DNA from: Parathalassolituus penaei
GTDB lineage: Bacteria > Pseudomonadota > Gammaproteobacteria > Pseudomonadales > Oceanobacteraceae
Reading direction: 5' to 3'
Length of the DNA stretch: 64,000 bases
NCBI RefSeq assembly: GCF_026626885.1
Contig: NZ_JAPNOA010000055.1
Span: forward strand, 1-64,000
The position numbers were made by a program, and so were the translations under genes. Below are positions 18,895-28,299 of this stretch, one piece after another (position 1 is the stretch's first letter; every line of letters starts with the position of its first letter). Below the pieces are notes generated by a model, which saw nothing but the letters and a program-made list of their open reading frames with translations, searched no databases and was not told the DNA's origin.

Positions 18895-19619
18895 TGACCG
18901 TTTATTTCATCTCCGATCTGCATCTGGAGCCGAGTCGCCCTGCCCTTGCAGACGGCTTTCTCCGATTCATCAACAGCCTGACGGACGCTGAAGCGCTGTA
19001 TATTCTCGGCGATTTCTTTGAAGTCTGGATCGGTGATGACCTGCAAACCCCTTTCACAAAACTGGTGGAAGAGGCTTTGCGGGGACTGTCCGAGCGCGGC
19101 TGCAAGGTTTACATCATGCATGGCAACCGTGACTTCCTGCTCGGACAGGCATTCTGCCAGCGTGCTGGCGCTAGCCTGATTGACGAAGGCACCTGTCTGA
19201 CACTCGGCAACGAACGCATTCTTTTGTTACACGGCGACAGTCTCTGCACTGCAGACGTGGAATACATAAAAATGCGCGGTCTGTTCCGCAGCCCGACCTG
19301 GCAACAGCAAATCCTGTCAAAAACCATCGAAGAACGCATTGCGTTTGCACGCCAGGTACGGGACGAAAGTCAGCGTAAAGGCCAGATGCAAAGCATCGAA
19401 ATCATGGATGTGACTCAGGACGAGGTAGTAAACGTTATGCAACAGGCGGATGTCCATACCCTGCTGCACGGTCACACCCATCGCCCTGCGGTGCATCACT
19501 GGCAGGAGAATGGCCAGAGCATGACACGTATGGTGCTGGGCGACTGGAGCGACCAGCAAGGCTGGATGGCACGTTGGACCAGTGAGGATGGTTTGCAGCT
19601 GAGCGAGTTCGAACTCTGA
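18894..19619 (+). CDS. lpxH: UDP-2,3-diacylglucosamine diphosphatase
   Basis: A 241-residue calcineurin-like metallophosphoesterase that hydrolyses UDP-2,3-diacylglucosamine to lipid X, the fourth step of lipid A synthesis, at the inner membrane surface. Metal-binding motifs appear in order: SDLHL, GDFFEVWIGDD, GNRDFLLG, LLHGDSLCTAD and HGHTHRP. The length matches E. coli LpxH (240). It is coupled to ppiB by a one-base overlap and is followed by a bidirectional terminator. Confidence 0.97.
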   Translation: MTVYFISDLHLEPSRPALADGFLRFINSLTDAEALYILGDFFEVWIGDDLQTPFTKLVEEALRGLSERGCKVYIMHGNRDFLLGQAFCQRAGASLIDEGTCLTLGNERILLLHGDSLCTADVEYIKMRGLFRSPTWQQQILSKTIEERIAFARQVRDESQRKGQMQSIEIMDVTQDEVVNVMQQADVHTLLHGHTHRPAVHHWQENGQSMTRMVLGDWSDQQGWMARWTSEDGLQLSEFEL

Positions 19620-19642
19620 TCAACTGCTTCCCACCTTCCAAT

Positions 19643-19670
19643 AAAAAGCCCGGTTAAACCGGGCTTTTTA
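19643..19670 (+). terminator. Bidirectional terminator between lpxH and murB
   Basis: AAAAAGCCCGGT pairs with ACCGGGCTTTTT around a short loop. It serves convergent lpxH and murB. Confidence 0.85.
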
Positions 19671-19733
19671 TTGTTTGAAATCCGAGGTTTTATTATCGTG
19701 AAGCAAACCTCGACGAGGCATCTCTGAGGCCCG

Positions 19734-20750
19734 TCACACCTCGCCAAATTGCAATGGCTCAGGTTCAAGGCGAACCCCAAAACGCTGCCAGACATCATCA
19801 GCAACCGCATTCTGGAGAGCACGAACATCAGCAAGCGTCGCCGCACCGTTGGTGACCAGCACCAAAGCCTGACGATCATGCATCCCCACAGTTCCTAACC
19901 AGCGACCTTTCCAGCCAGCCTGATCAATCAACCAGGCAGCAGCCAGTTTCAACTGGTCAGCACGTGCCGCCGGATACACCGGAATCCCCGGATACTGCTG
20001 CTGCAGTCTTTCCACTTGCACACGATCAATCACCGGGTTTTTAAAGTAAGAACCTGCATTCGGCGTAATTGCTGGATCAGGCAAACGCTCGCGGCGAATG
20101 TCGCACACCCGTTCGATCAGCTGTTGCGGTGTTACAGATGCAGCATCCAGAGTGGCCAGCGGGCCATAAGACAAATCCGGTTCAAACCGACGCTGCAGGC
20201 GAAACACCACCGACAGCACAATAAAGTCATTCGCCAGCTCTCGCTTGAAAACCGAATCACGATAACCGAAACGGCACTCCTGTGCCGATATCGTGCGCAG
20301 CTGCCCGGTCGAGAGCTGAAATCCACGAACCTCATCTACCAGATTGCCGACCTCAACTCCGTACGCACCGATATTCTGGATAGGTGCAGCACCAACGGTC
20401 CCCGGAATTAATGCGAGGTTTTCCAGACCATGTCCATATGCCGGACTCTCCAGCACCCACTCATGCCAGTTTTTGCCAGCCTCAACCTGAATACGTACGT
20501 GCTCGGCAGCACCTCCCAGAACGGTCACTGCTGTCATCGCCGAACGCAGCACCAACGCCGGAACCGATGATCCCAACAGCACGTTACTGCCACCGCCTAA
20601 CATCATCACGGGCAAACGCGCAGCGCCAGCCTGATCCAGTAATGACAGCAAATCCGAAACGGTTGAGAACTCGGCAAATGCAGCTGCACGCCCCGCCAGA
20701 CGCAAGGTATTGGCAGAGGTCAGATCATGGTTTTGAGCAACAGGAATCAC
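19734..20750 (-). CDS. murB: UDP-N-acetylenolpyruvoylglucosamine reductase
   Basis: A 338-residue FAD enzyme that reduces UDP-GlcNAc-enolpyruvate to UDP-MurNAc in the cytoplasm. The FAD site includes LGGGSNVL and the segment LIPGTVGAAPIQNIGAYG. The active-site serine lies in NAGSYFKNP. Length and motifs match the E. coli type. It starts with GTG at 20750, overlapping the TGA of the upstream phosphatase gene in GTGA, so it is translationally coupled. It is the last gene of the leftward envelope operon. Confidence 0.96.
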   Translation of the reverse strand: MIPVAQNHDLTSANTLRLAGRAAAFAEFSTVSDLLSLLDQAGAARLPVMMLGGGSNVLLGSSVPALVLRSAMTAVTVLGGAAEHVRIQVEAGKNWHEWVLESPAYGHGLENLALIPGTVGAAPIQNIGAYGVEVGNLVDEVRGFQLSTGQLRTISAQECRFGYRDSVFKRELANDFIVLSVVFRLQRRFEPDLSYGPLATLDAASVTPQQLIERVCDIRRERLPDPAITPNAGSYFKNPVIDRVQVERLQQQYPGIPVYPAARADQLKLAAAWLIDQAGWKGRWLGTVGMHDRQALVLVTNGAATLADVRALQNAVADDVWQRFGVRLEPEPLQFGEV

Positions 20751-21247
20751 GATAAACGGGTTTTCTGCAAATGAGAGAGGAGATTACGAGACGCGACTTC
20801 AACCAGATCCAGGACATGATCAAAACCGTCATCACCACCGTAATAGGGGTCGGGCACTTCTACAGGTCCCGGCCGTTCGCCGAATGCTTCGAGAAACAGC
20901 TCGGGCAGCGCGCCGCGATTACCATGACGGGCGCGCAGCTGACGCAGCTCGGCGAGATTTTTGCGATCCATCGCCAGCACCAGATCAAATGTATCGAAAT
21001 CATCAACACTGACCTGACGAGCACGTTGCGCCGTCAGATCATAACCACGCAGCGCAGCCGCCGCACAGGTTCGCGGATCAGGAGCTGAACCAACATGCCA
21101 CCACCCGGTTCCTGCTGATTCAACATGAATCACATCAGCCAGCCCGGCTCTGTTAACCATATGGGCAAATACGCCGTGCGCGGTTGGCGAACGACAGATA
21201 TTACCAAGGCAAACAAACAGAACCGACAGCGGCTGATGATTGGCCAT
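20747..21247 (-). CDS. Low-molecular-weight protein-tyrosine phosphatase
   Basis: A 166-residue cytoplasmic phosphatase. The active-site loop is CLGNICRS (CX5R, C13-R19) and the general acid is in the VPDPYYGG loop. In the family such enzymes dephosphorylate tyrosine kinases of polysaccharide export, or other proteins. I chose the ATG at 21247 (MANHQPLSVLFVC); in-frame starts exist upstream inside the neighbouring gene. It begins one base after the stop of the Trm112-like gene and overlaps murB by four bases. The same place in Pseudomonas holds a ptpA-type gene, but there kdsB lies between it and ycaR; kdsB is absent here. Confidence 0.92.
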   Translation of the reverse strand: MANHQPLSVLFVCLGNICRSPTAHGVFAHMVNRAGLADVIHVESAGTGWWHVGSAPDPRTCAAAALRGYDLTAQRARQVSVDDFDTFDLVLAMDRKNLAELRQLRARHGNRGALPELFLEAFGERPGPVEVPDPYYGGDDGFDHVLDLVEVASRNLLSHLQKTRLS

Positions 21248-21248
21248 G

Positions 21249-21467
21249 TTATTCCGCATCAGCTGCAGGGGCAGCGGTTTCGGAACGTTCCATTTTTTCT
21301 TCAACGCTCATACGGCGGGCTTCGCCTTCCAGCATAACAGGCACGCCATCCTGAATCGGGAAAGCCAGGCCATCAAACGTACACAGCAACTCCTGGGCAT
21401 CCTTGTCGTACTTGAGTTTGCCTTTGCACAGCGGGCATACCAGCATCGCAAGCAATTGTTTATCCAT
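21249..21467 (-). CDS. Trm112-like zinc-binding protein (YcaR/UPF0434 family)
   Basis: A 72-residue protein starting [18 protein letters not shown], with one CxxC knuckle and a second Cys at LLCTFDG. This is the bacterial YcaR family, usually found beside lpxK and kdsB. The role is not settled. The C-terminal tail is Ala/Glu-rich and slightly longer than usual. Its ATG overlaps the lpxK TGA by one base. Confidence 0.92.
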   Translation of the reverse strand: MDKQLLAMLVCPLCKGKLKYDKDAQELLCTFDGLAFPIQDGVPVMLEGEARRMSVEEKMERSETAAPAADAE

Positions 21468-22459
21468 CAGTCTTTACCTCCCCAGGTCAACAACAGGGCT
21501 TCCAGCGCCTGCCGGGTCTTGCGGGTCAACACCGCTTCTACCGGCAGGTACCAGCTATTTTCAGTCACAAATTCACGACACTTCACCCAGTCTTTTTCGG
21601 TCATCACAACCGGGTGTTTGTCTCCAAACTGCAAATCTTCCGGCTGATAAGGATGATGATCCGCGAACACATGTTCGATTGGATTCATCCCCAGTTTGCG
21701 GAGCGTTGCAAAAAATCTTTGAGGGTTTCCAATACCCGCAACCGCGTGTACTGTCCGCCCTTCGAGGCGCATAAAATCAACTTCAAGGCCGCTGGCTGCG
21801 TTTATCAGGCTGGATGGCTGCAGAATAAAATCTTCGCCATTACGAACCACCAGATCAACGGATTCAATCCGCTCCACCGGCTCACGCAACGGACCAACCG
21901 GCATCAGCCAGCCATTACCAAAGCCGCGCTCATGATCAACCACCACAACCTCAGCCACCCGAGGCATGCGATAGTGCTGCATACCATCATCACTCAGCAC
22001 CAGGTCAACCTCGTTGGCGAGGCTCTCCACTGCGCGACGACGATCCGGATCAACCACGACCGGACACCCCAGGCGATTAGCCAGCAATTTCGGTTCATCA
22101 CCACAAAAGGCAGCATCCGTATTGGCCTGAACCCGCAATGGGTATTGCCCACCGCTGGAACCATAACCGCGACTGACGATACCGACCCGAATCCCCAGTT
22201 CACCGCCACGACGTGCCAACCAGGTGATAAGAGGAGTCTTGCCAGTACCGCCCACGGCGATGTTACCAATCACAATCACCGGCAGCTTTACGTCAACCGG
22301 CGGTCGCAGGGTAAACCACACCCGCCGCGCCGACGCAATCATCCAGAACAAGGCATGCAGAGGCAACAGCCACAGATTTCCAAAGGCCGATGGCGAATAC
22401 CAGTTGTGTTCAATCCTGGCCGCCACTCGCTTCCAGAAACCCTGCTTTGCATCCTGCAT
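21467..22459 (-). CDS. lpxK: Tetraacyldisaccharide 4'-kinase
   Basis: A 330-residue inner-membrane-associated kinase that phosphorylates the lipid A disaccharide to lipid IVA. The P-loop is in [17 protein letters not shown], and family motifs SRGYG and SDDGMQHY follow. It follows msbA with a five-base gap, and its ribosome binding site GAGGAA overlaps the msbA stop. The msbA-lpxK order is the same as in E. coli. Downstream it is coupled to the YcaR-like gene. Confidence 0.97.
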   Translation of the reverse strand: MQDAKQGFWKRVAARIEHNWYSPSAFGNLWLLPLHALFWMIASARRVWFTLRPPVDVKLPVIVIGNIAVGGTGKTPLITWLARRGGELGIRVGIVSRGYGSSGGQYPLRVQANTDAAFCGDEPKLLANRLGCPVVVDPDRRRAVESLANEVDLVLSDDGMQHYRMPRVAEVVVVDHERGFGNGWLMPVGPLREPVERIESVDLVVRNGEDFILQPSSLINAASGLEVDFMRLEGRTVHAVAGIGNPQRFFATLRKLGMNPIEHVFADHHPYQPEDLQFGDKHPVVMTEKDWVKCREFVTENSWYLPVEAVLTRKTRQALEALLLTWGGKD

Positions 22460-22464
22460 GCCGG

Positions 22465-24225
22465 TTATTCCTCGCCAAACTGCATCTGGTAAAGCGTGGC
22501 GTACACACCACCTTTTGCCAGCAACTCCCGATGAGAGCCATCTTCCACAATACGACCACCATCCATAACCAGAATGCGGTCAACCCGTTCAATGGTGCTG
22601 AGGCGGTGCGCAATAACAAAGGTCGTCCTGCCCTTCATTACCTCTTCCATCGCCGCCTGAATGTGACGCTCGGAGCCGGTATCCAGCGCCGAAGTTGCCT
22701 CATCCAGAATCAGTACCGGTGCGTTCTTGAGGATGGCACGTGCAATCGCAATGCGCTGACGCTGACCACCGGACAACAACACGCCATTTTCGCCGAGCCA
22801 GGTGTCGTAACCCTGCTCGAGCTTTTCGATAAACTCATCCGCATGAGCAGCGTGAGCGGCAGCACGAACCTGTTCGTCAGTGCAATGACGCAAGGCGCCA
22901 TAAGCAATGTTGTCGCGAACCGTACCGTTAAACAGCGTCACTTTCTGGCCCACAATCGCGATCTGCTCACGCAGACTGGCCAGGGTCAGTTCGCGAATAT
23001 CTTCCCCGTCCAGACGAATACAGCCGGATACCGGCTCGTAAAAGCGCGGAATCATATTTACCAGACTGGTTTTGCCTGAACCGGACTTGCCCACAATCGC
23101 AACAGAAGTGCCGGCCGTCACAGTAAACGTAACCGCATCCACCGATGGCGTAACCGCACCATCGTAGGTCAGGGTCAGTTGATCGAACTCCATATCACCA
23201 CGAGCAGGCACATCAAGAGTACGAGCACCGTTATCCGGCTCTTCCGGGCCATCGAGCACCAGGAAAATGGATTCAGCCGCAGCAATCCCTTTCTGGATCT
23301 GGGCATTGATATCAGCAAGGGAGCGAATCGGCTTGGCGATCAGGGAAGCAGCGGTCATAAACTGCAGGAACTCGGCAGCCGTCATGGACCCACCCTGAAC
23401 CCGCAGGAACATGATGTACACCATTACACCCAGACCAACCGATACAATCTGCTGCGACAGCGGCACACTGATGGCGTTAGTCAGGTCGAACTTCAGTGCC
23501 TGATTACAGTTTTTCTCACTCACTTCAGCGAAGCGTTTCTGCTCGTGCTCAAGCGCACCGAAGGACCGCACTTCGCGATAGCCCTGAACCGTTTCGTTGG
23601 TTACCTGGGTAACATCACCAACTGACTGCTGAACCCGACGACTGTAGCGACGGAAAAAACGGCTCGACAGACCAACAACCGCCACCATTAACGGTGTGAT
23701 CGCAATAAATACCAGAGTGAGGGTAAGGTCGAGATACATCAGATAAGCCATCAGGCCAATCACGGTCATTCCTTCTTGTGCAAACGTTGTGAGAGCTCGG
23801 GTCGATGCGCCGGTAACCTGGTCAACATCAAAGATCACACGAGAAATCAGGCGACCGGACGACTCACCGTCATAGTAGGAGCTGGGCAAACGGGTCATCT
23901 TGTTAAATAACTGGGTGCGCAAGCTGTGCACCACGTTGCGGGCGACCCGGGCCAGAAAATATTTGCCCAGAAAGGTACCGATACCACGGTAAAAGAAAGT
24001 GCCCATCAACAGGGAGATCAGCAGAAAAATCGCCGACTGGGTCGGTTCACGCAAAGTTTTCTCTACCAACCCCATCAAATGAGCCATAGCAGGCTGGGAC
24101 GAAGCAAACAGTGCAAAACCGATGACGCTGACACCAAAGGCCACACGATGTGGCCATACATAAGAGAGCAACCGGGTATACACCCGGTATGCAGACCGCG
24201 TTTCCGCGGTAGATTCAGTTTTCAT
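22465..24225 (-). CDS. msbA: Lipid A/phospholipid flippase MsbA (ABC exporter)
   Basis: A 586-residue half-transporter with six N-terminal helices and a C-terminal ATPase. The ATPase has Walker A VGKSGSGKTS, signature LSGGQRQR, Walker B VLILDEATSALD and the H-loop VIAHRLST. MsbA dimers flip core-lipid A across the inner membrane. It overlaps the 3' end of exbD by 11 bases and is followed by lpxK. In P. aeruginosa this place has exbD directly beside lpxK, with msbA elsewhere, so the arrangement here combines the two. Confidence 0.96.
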   Translation of the reverse strand: MKTESTAETRSAYRVYTRLLSYVWPHRVAFGVSVIGFALFASSQPAMAHLMGLVEKTLREPTQSAIFLLISLLMGTFFYRGIGTFLGKYFLARVARNVVHSLRTQLFNKMTRLPSSYYDGESSGRLISRVIFDVDQVTGASTRALTTFAQEGMTVIGLMAYLMYLDLTLTLVFIAITPLMVAVVGLSSRFFRRYSRRVQQSVGDVTQVTNETVQGYREVRSFGALEHEQKRFAEVSEKNCNQALKFDLTNAISVPLSQQIVSVGLGVMVYIMFLRVQGGSMTAAEFLQFMTAASLIAKPIRSLADINAQIQKGIAAAESIFLVLDGPEEPDNGARTLDVPARGDMEFDQLTLTYDGAVTPSVDAVTFTVTAGTSVAIVGKSGSGKTSLVNMIPRFYEPVSGCIRLDGEDIRELTLASLREQIAIVGQKVTLFNGTVRDNIAYGALRHCTDEQVRAAAHAAHADEFIEKLEQGYDTWLGENGVLLSGGQRQRIAIARAILKNAPVLILDEATSALDTGSERHIQAAMEEVMKGRTTFVIAHRLSTIERVDRILVMDGGRIVEDGSHRELLAKGGVYATLYQMQFGEE

Positions 24226-24637
24226 TTTCAGATTGGCGGGTAGTAATGCTGATATTGACCAAACCTAATTGGCCTGCGGCATCCATCGCACGTACAACGG
24301 CTCCGTGAGGAGCGCGGGAATCGGCGGTAATCACCAGCGGAGCGGTCTGACGTTCACCCAGTTCGTGGCTGATACCACGTTTGAGTGAATCAACCTGCTG
24401 ATTGATCAACGCCTGATTATTGATGCTGTAGTTTCCTTCGGCAGTCACCACAATCTCGATCGCCCGTTCAGGAGCGTCGCTCGGCTGAGCCGTCGCTTCT
24501 GGCAGATCCAGATTCAGGTGACTTTCCTTGGTGAAGGTTGTCGACACCATGAAGAAAATCAGCAGCAGGAAAACAATGTCAATCAGAGGTGTCATGTTAA
24601 CTGACACCTCCTCACGTTGCTGACGCTTGAAATTCAC
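24215..24637 (-). CDS. exbD: Biopolymer transport protein ExbD
   Basis: A 140-residue protein with one N-terminal transmembrane helix (about residues 15-35) carrying the functional aspartate in MTPLIDIVFLLLIFF, then a periplasmic domain. With ExbB it forms a proton-driven motor for TonB. No tonB is in the window. It starts with GTG at 24637, overlapping the exbB TGA by four bases. This pair lies in the same lpx/comEC neighbourhood as a second exbBD set in Pseudomonas. Confidence 0.95.
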   Translation of the reverse strand: MNFKRQQREEVSVNMTPLIDIVFLLLIFFMVSTTFTKESHLNLDLPEATAQPSDAPERAIEIVVTAEGNYSINNQALINQQVDSLKRGISHELGERQTAPLVITADSRAPHGAVVRAMDAAGQLGLVNISITTRQSENEN

Positions 24638-25269
24638 CGGGCGGCCTCTGCGCTGTCGACAACTTCACGATCACCGTGCAGAACGTCCACCAGTTTGATG
24701 GCTTCCTGCTCCATGAACACCACGATCTCATCCACACGACGTTGCAGGATGCGGTGACAGATCAGCGCCGGAATGGCGACAATCAGACCGGCTGCAGTCG
24801 TGATAAGAGCTTCGGAAATACCACCGGCCAACGCACCCGACTGACCAGTCCCCTGAGTCATGATCTCAGTAAACACCTGGATCATACCGAACACGGTACC
24901 CAAAAGGCCCATCAGCGGAGCAACCGCAGCAATGGTGCCCAGAGCGTTAAGGTAGCGCTCCATGTCATGAATCTCGTGGGATGCAACTTCCTGAATACTC
25001 TCTTTCATAATCTGACGACCATGACGGGAGTTAACCAGGCCAGCCGCCAGCACACGCCCCAGAGAGCTGGTTTCTTGCAGCTCACGGATACGGTCAGCAT
25101 TCAGCTGCTTGTTTTTCATCCACGCCCATACCTGGGCTAACAAATCCGGCGGCGCGATTTTGGAAATACGCAAGGTCGCGAAGCGTTCGCCACAAATTGC
25201 CAGGGCCAGTACCGAACAGAGGATAATCGGTACCATCATCCATCCACCACTCTGGATGATCTCAAACAT
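24634..25269 (-). CDS. exbB: Biopolymer transport protein ExbB (MotA/TolQ/ExbB family)
   Basis: A 211-residue inner-membrane protein with three predicted helices: one near the N-terminus and two flanking the family motif LGTVFGMIQVF and the GISEALITTAAGL segment. It is the proton-channel partner of ExbD. The ATG at 25269 has an AAGGAGA site at good spacing. It starts the leftward operon exbB-exbD-msbA-lpxK-ycaR-ptp-murB, in which every junction overlaps or is only a few bases long. Confidence 0.95.
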   Translation of the reverse strand: MFEIIQSGGWMMVPIILCSVLALAICGERFATLRISKIAPPDLLAQVWAWMKNKQLNADRIRELQETSSLGRVLAAGLVNSRHGRQIMKESIQEVASHEIHDMERYLNALGTIAAVAPLMGLLGTVFGMIQVFTEIMTQGTGQSGALAGGISEALITTAAGLIVAIPALICHRILQRRVDEIVVFMEQEAIKLVDVLHGDREVVDSAEAAR

Positions 25270-25358
25270 GCGGGCATTCTCCTTGATTCAAATTGCGCGC
25301 TACTCTAGCACAAGGGATTGTCATGTATAAGACATGACAGTCATGGCTATCAGGGACT

Positions 25359-27632
25359 TCAGAGCTGTCGCCATACAGGCTGCCAACCAGTCCGCATTCC
25401 CAGAACCGAACCATCCGGCTTCATTTCTATTGCACCCACCTCGGCGGTGTTGCGCCATGAGATATGCAACTGGCGTAATCGTTCCAGAACATCCTCATGC
25501 GGATGCCCAAAATGATTATGAAAACCCGCCGAGAACCACACTTCTCTGGGTTTTGCGGTCTCCAGAAACGGCCGGGATGAGCCACTCCGACTGCCGTGAT
25601 GACTGGCAACCAGAACGTCTGTGCGCAACTCGTCGCCGTAACGACCAACCAGCAACTGCTCATAAGCACTGCTCAGATCACCCATAATCAGAATTCGTTG
25701 ACCGAACCACTCCAGCATCACCACACAGGAATGATCGTTATCGTCAGCAGTTGCCATCAGAGGAACCAGCAGAAAACGCCAGCGTCCGTCATTACCAAAC
25801 ACATGCCAGCGATCGTCCTGCTGATGACAGTCCAGGGCAGAATTCAAAGATTCGATGTGTTGGCCGACATACCAGTCACGCACAGCCGCGCCACGTTTTA
25901 ACAGGCTTGGCACTCCACCGGAATGATCCTGATCACTATGACTGACCACGACATCCAGAACTCCCGCACCCTGACGCAAAACCGGAATAATCACCAGATC
26001 AGCCACACTGAATTCATCGGAGTAAAGAGCGCCAGTGTCATACAACAAGGAATGACCGTTGGCACTGGCAAGCAGTGACAGTCCCTGCCCAACATCCAGC
26101 AGTAACAGGCGCTCGGGAACCGCTGGTGGAACCATAAACAACACCACCACACTGGCGATCGTTCCCAGCGCGGCCCGCCATGGGCTGGCGCCGAGATACA
26201 ACAAAACCAGCAACCCGATCCATATAACCGTCAAACCGATACCCGCTCCAGAGAGGATCGGCAGCGGCACTCGTGCCGCCCACTCCAGCGACTGCCACCA
26301 TACATCACCAAACCAAACCAGAGGTTCGGCAAACCACCCACCCGGCCATATTACGTTCAGCAAGACCAGCGGTAGCATCACAAAGCCCAGCACAGGAATT
26401 GCAACCGCATTGGCCAACAGATGCACAGGCGACAGCGGTTGCAACCAGCTGAGCGCCACTGGCATCAGCCCCACAAAGATCAGCCACTGCGGACGCCAGA
26501 TACCCTCCAGCCACGACATATTCCGTCCCGACAAAAACAGCAACAACAGCAGCACAGCCAGCATCGAATAGTGAAACCCGGACGACAGCACCATCAGCGG
26601 ATTAATCACCAGTATCACCAGCAGCGCGACGGTCCAGCCCAACAACGGCGAAATTCGCCAACCACTGCCGTATACCAGCAACAGTACCACCAACATCAGC
26701 CAGGCTCGCTGCAAGGCAACCCCTGCTCCTGCCAGCCACAGGTAAAAACCGGAAAGGATGAGCATCAACAAAGCACGGATCAGCCGGGACTCCTGCCAAC
26801 GCAAAACAAAAACGGCCATTCCCGCTAACGCTAACAGGCGTATGACAAGCGCCAGCAGACCATACAAAAGCGCACAAACCATTCCCAGATGCAGACCACT
26901 GACCACCAGTAAATGCAGAGTTCCGGTCGCCTGCGCCACCCGCCACTGTTCTGCTGTGAAGGCGTCCTGCTGCCCCAACACCAGCCCGGCAATCCAAGGC
27001 CACACGTTGGCCCCTTGCTGTACCTGTTGCTGCTCCAGCCAGCGCTGCCGCCAACCGCCATTTGCAGCCACCGGAGCTAGCGAAGAAACACTACGAATGT
27101 ATCCGCGCGCATCGACCTGCTTACGCAGCATCTGGCCTTCATAATCAAACGGCAATCCGTTCACCATGCCACGCAGCGCCCGCAGCCGCACCACGCCCTG
27201 CAAACGCTCACCCACGACCGGCAATCGGTGGCTGAATGCACCTTTGCGCCCATACCAGCCCAGTTTCAAACGTCGAATATCAACGCCAAGATCATCCGGC
27301 GCTTGCAGCACCGTCACCTGCAGACTTCGATAATTACCGCTGTCGCGAACATTATCGATTTCCAACAGCAGATCAACGTCCTCACCATCCCGCTCGACTG
27401 GCCAGCGATGAGACAACTGCTCCGCCAGCCAGAATTGGGTCCAGAGCATCAGCAAACAGCCAATTCCAAGCACCCACAACAAGCGTTTTCCAGCCATCGC
27501 ATTGCGGTAACAATTAACCGTTACACATCCACACAGAATGACCAGAATTGCCAACAGAAACAGACTCGTCGACTGCGGTAGGATTACTGAAGAGGCGATC
27601 AGGCATGCCCAAAACATCATTGGATGTTGCAT
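25359..27632 (-). CDS. comEC: ComEC/Rec2 family DNA-uptake channel protein
   Basis: A 757-residue polytopic membrane protein. It has an N-terminal DUF4131-type soluble domain, a central competence domain with many hydrophobic helices (starting near LVVSGLHLGMVCALL), and a C-terminal metallo-beta-lactamase-like domain with VVSHSDQDHSGGV (HxDxDH). ComEC moves single-stranded DNA across the inner membrane during natural transformation, and the C-terminal domain is a proposed nuclease. All three parts are present, so the gene appears functional. A GGGAG site precedes the ATG. It is divergent from the DUF2062 gene, the same as around PA2984-PA2985. Confidence 0.94.
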   Translation of the reverse strand: MQHPMMFWACLIASSVILPQSTSLFLLAILVILCGCVTVNCYRNAMAGKRLLWVLGIGCLLMLWTQFWLAEQLSHRWPVERDGEDVDLLLEIDNVRDSGNYRSLQVTVLQAPDDLGVDIRRLKLGWYGRKGAFSHRLPVVGERLQGVVRLRALRGMVNGLPFDYEGQMLRKQVDARGYIRSVSSLAPVAANGGWRQRWLEQQQVQQGANVWPWIAGLVLGQQDAFTAEQWRVAQATGTLHLLVVSGLHLGMVCALLYGLLALVIRLLALAGMAVFVLRWQESRLIRALLMLILSGFYLWLAGAGVALQRAWLMLVVLLLVYGSGWRISPLLGWTVALLVILVINPLMVLSSGFHYSMLAVLLLLLFLSGRNMSWLEGIWRPQWLIFVGLMPVALSWLQPLSPVHLLANAVAIPVLGFVMLPLVLLNVIWPGGWFAEPLVWFGDVWWQSLEWAARVPLPILSGAGIGLTVIWIGLLVLLYLGASPWRAALGTIASVVVLFMVPPAVPERLLLLDVGQGLSLLASANGHSLLYDTGALYSDEFSVADLVIIPVLRQGAGVLDVVVSHSDQDHSGGVPSLLKRGAAVRDWYVGQHIESLNSALDCHQQDDRWHVFGNDGRWRFLLVPLMATADDNDHSCVVMLEWFGQRILIMGDLSSAYEQLLVGRYGDELRTDVLVASHHGSRSGSSRPFLETAKPREVWFSAGFHNHFGHPHEDVLERLRQLHISWRNTAEVGAIEMKPDGSVLGMRTGWQPVWRQL

Positions 27633-27689
27633 TGCTACTCCCTGCCAATGGCGGCATAATCACCGCGCTTCACAGCTATGGCCTTTTCC

Positions 27690-28241
27690 ATGCCCAAAAA
27701 ATTACTCAAGCGTTTCTTCCCGTCCCCTGAGCAGATCAAGGCCAACAAGTCGCTTCGTTTTTTGTCGCCGCTGTTTGCCAAACCGAACCTGTGGCATTTG
27801 AACAGACGTTCGGTTGCGCGTGCTTTTCTCGTTGGTTTGTTCGCAGCCTTTGTTCCGATTCCGTTCCAGATGGTCCTGGCTGCACTGATCGCGTTTTATG
27901 CCAATGCCAACGTTCCGATTTCCGTTGGAATGGTATGGCTGACCAACCCGATCACTATCCCGCCCATTTATTACGCCACCTACAAATTTGGTACCTGGAT
28001 ACTCAACACTCCACCTCGTGATTTCCACATCGAAATTTCTCTCGATTGGGTACTTAACGAACTGGGTGCGGTCTGGGAACCGTTGCTGGTCGGCTGTATT
28101 ACCTCGGGTGTACTGTTGGGTGTTGCCGGTTACTTCCTGATTCATCTGTTCTGGCGACTGCACGTGCTGGACAACTGGAAAAAACGTGCACTTCGCCCAA
28201 AAAAGCCTCGCAAGACTGCTGTTGATCCTGCTGCTCACTGA
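27690..28241 (+). CDS. DUF2062 membrane protein
   Basis: A protein of about 183 residues starting MPKKLLKRFFPSPEQIK. It has two to three hydrophobic segments, including FLVGLFAAFVPIPFQMVLAA and a helix near ITSGVLLGVAGYFLI, and the family segment WLTNPITIPPIYY. The function is unknown. It is widely conserved beside comEC and the lol genes in Pseudomonas relatives. An upstream in-frame ATG lies at 27678 and neither start has a strong ribosome binding site. The basic tail (KKRALRPKKPRK) is cytoplasmic. Confidence 0.9.
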   Translation: MPKKLLKRFFPSPEQIKANKSLRFLSPLFAKPNLWHLNRRSVARAFLVGLFAAFVPIPFQMVLAALIAFYANANVPISVGMVWLTNPITIPPIYYATYKFGTWILNTPPRDFHIEISLDWVLNELGAVWEPLLVGCITSGVLLGVAGYFLIHLFWRLHVLDNWKKRALRPKKPRKTAVDPAAH

Positions 28242-28257
28242 ACACAGGAACAACCAA

Positions 28258-28288
28258 TAAAAAACGGCCGCTATTGCGGCCGTTTTTT
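28258..28288 (+). terminator. Bidirectional terminator between DUF2062 gene and lolD
   Basis: AAAAACGGCCGC pairs with GCGGCCGTTTTT around a short loop, with T runs on both strands. It lies between convergent genes. Confidence 0.85.
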
Positions 28289-28299
28289 ATTGTGCGTAC

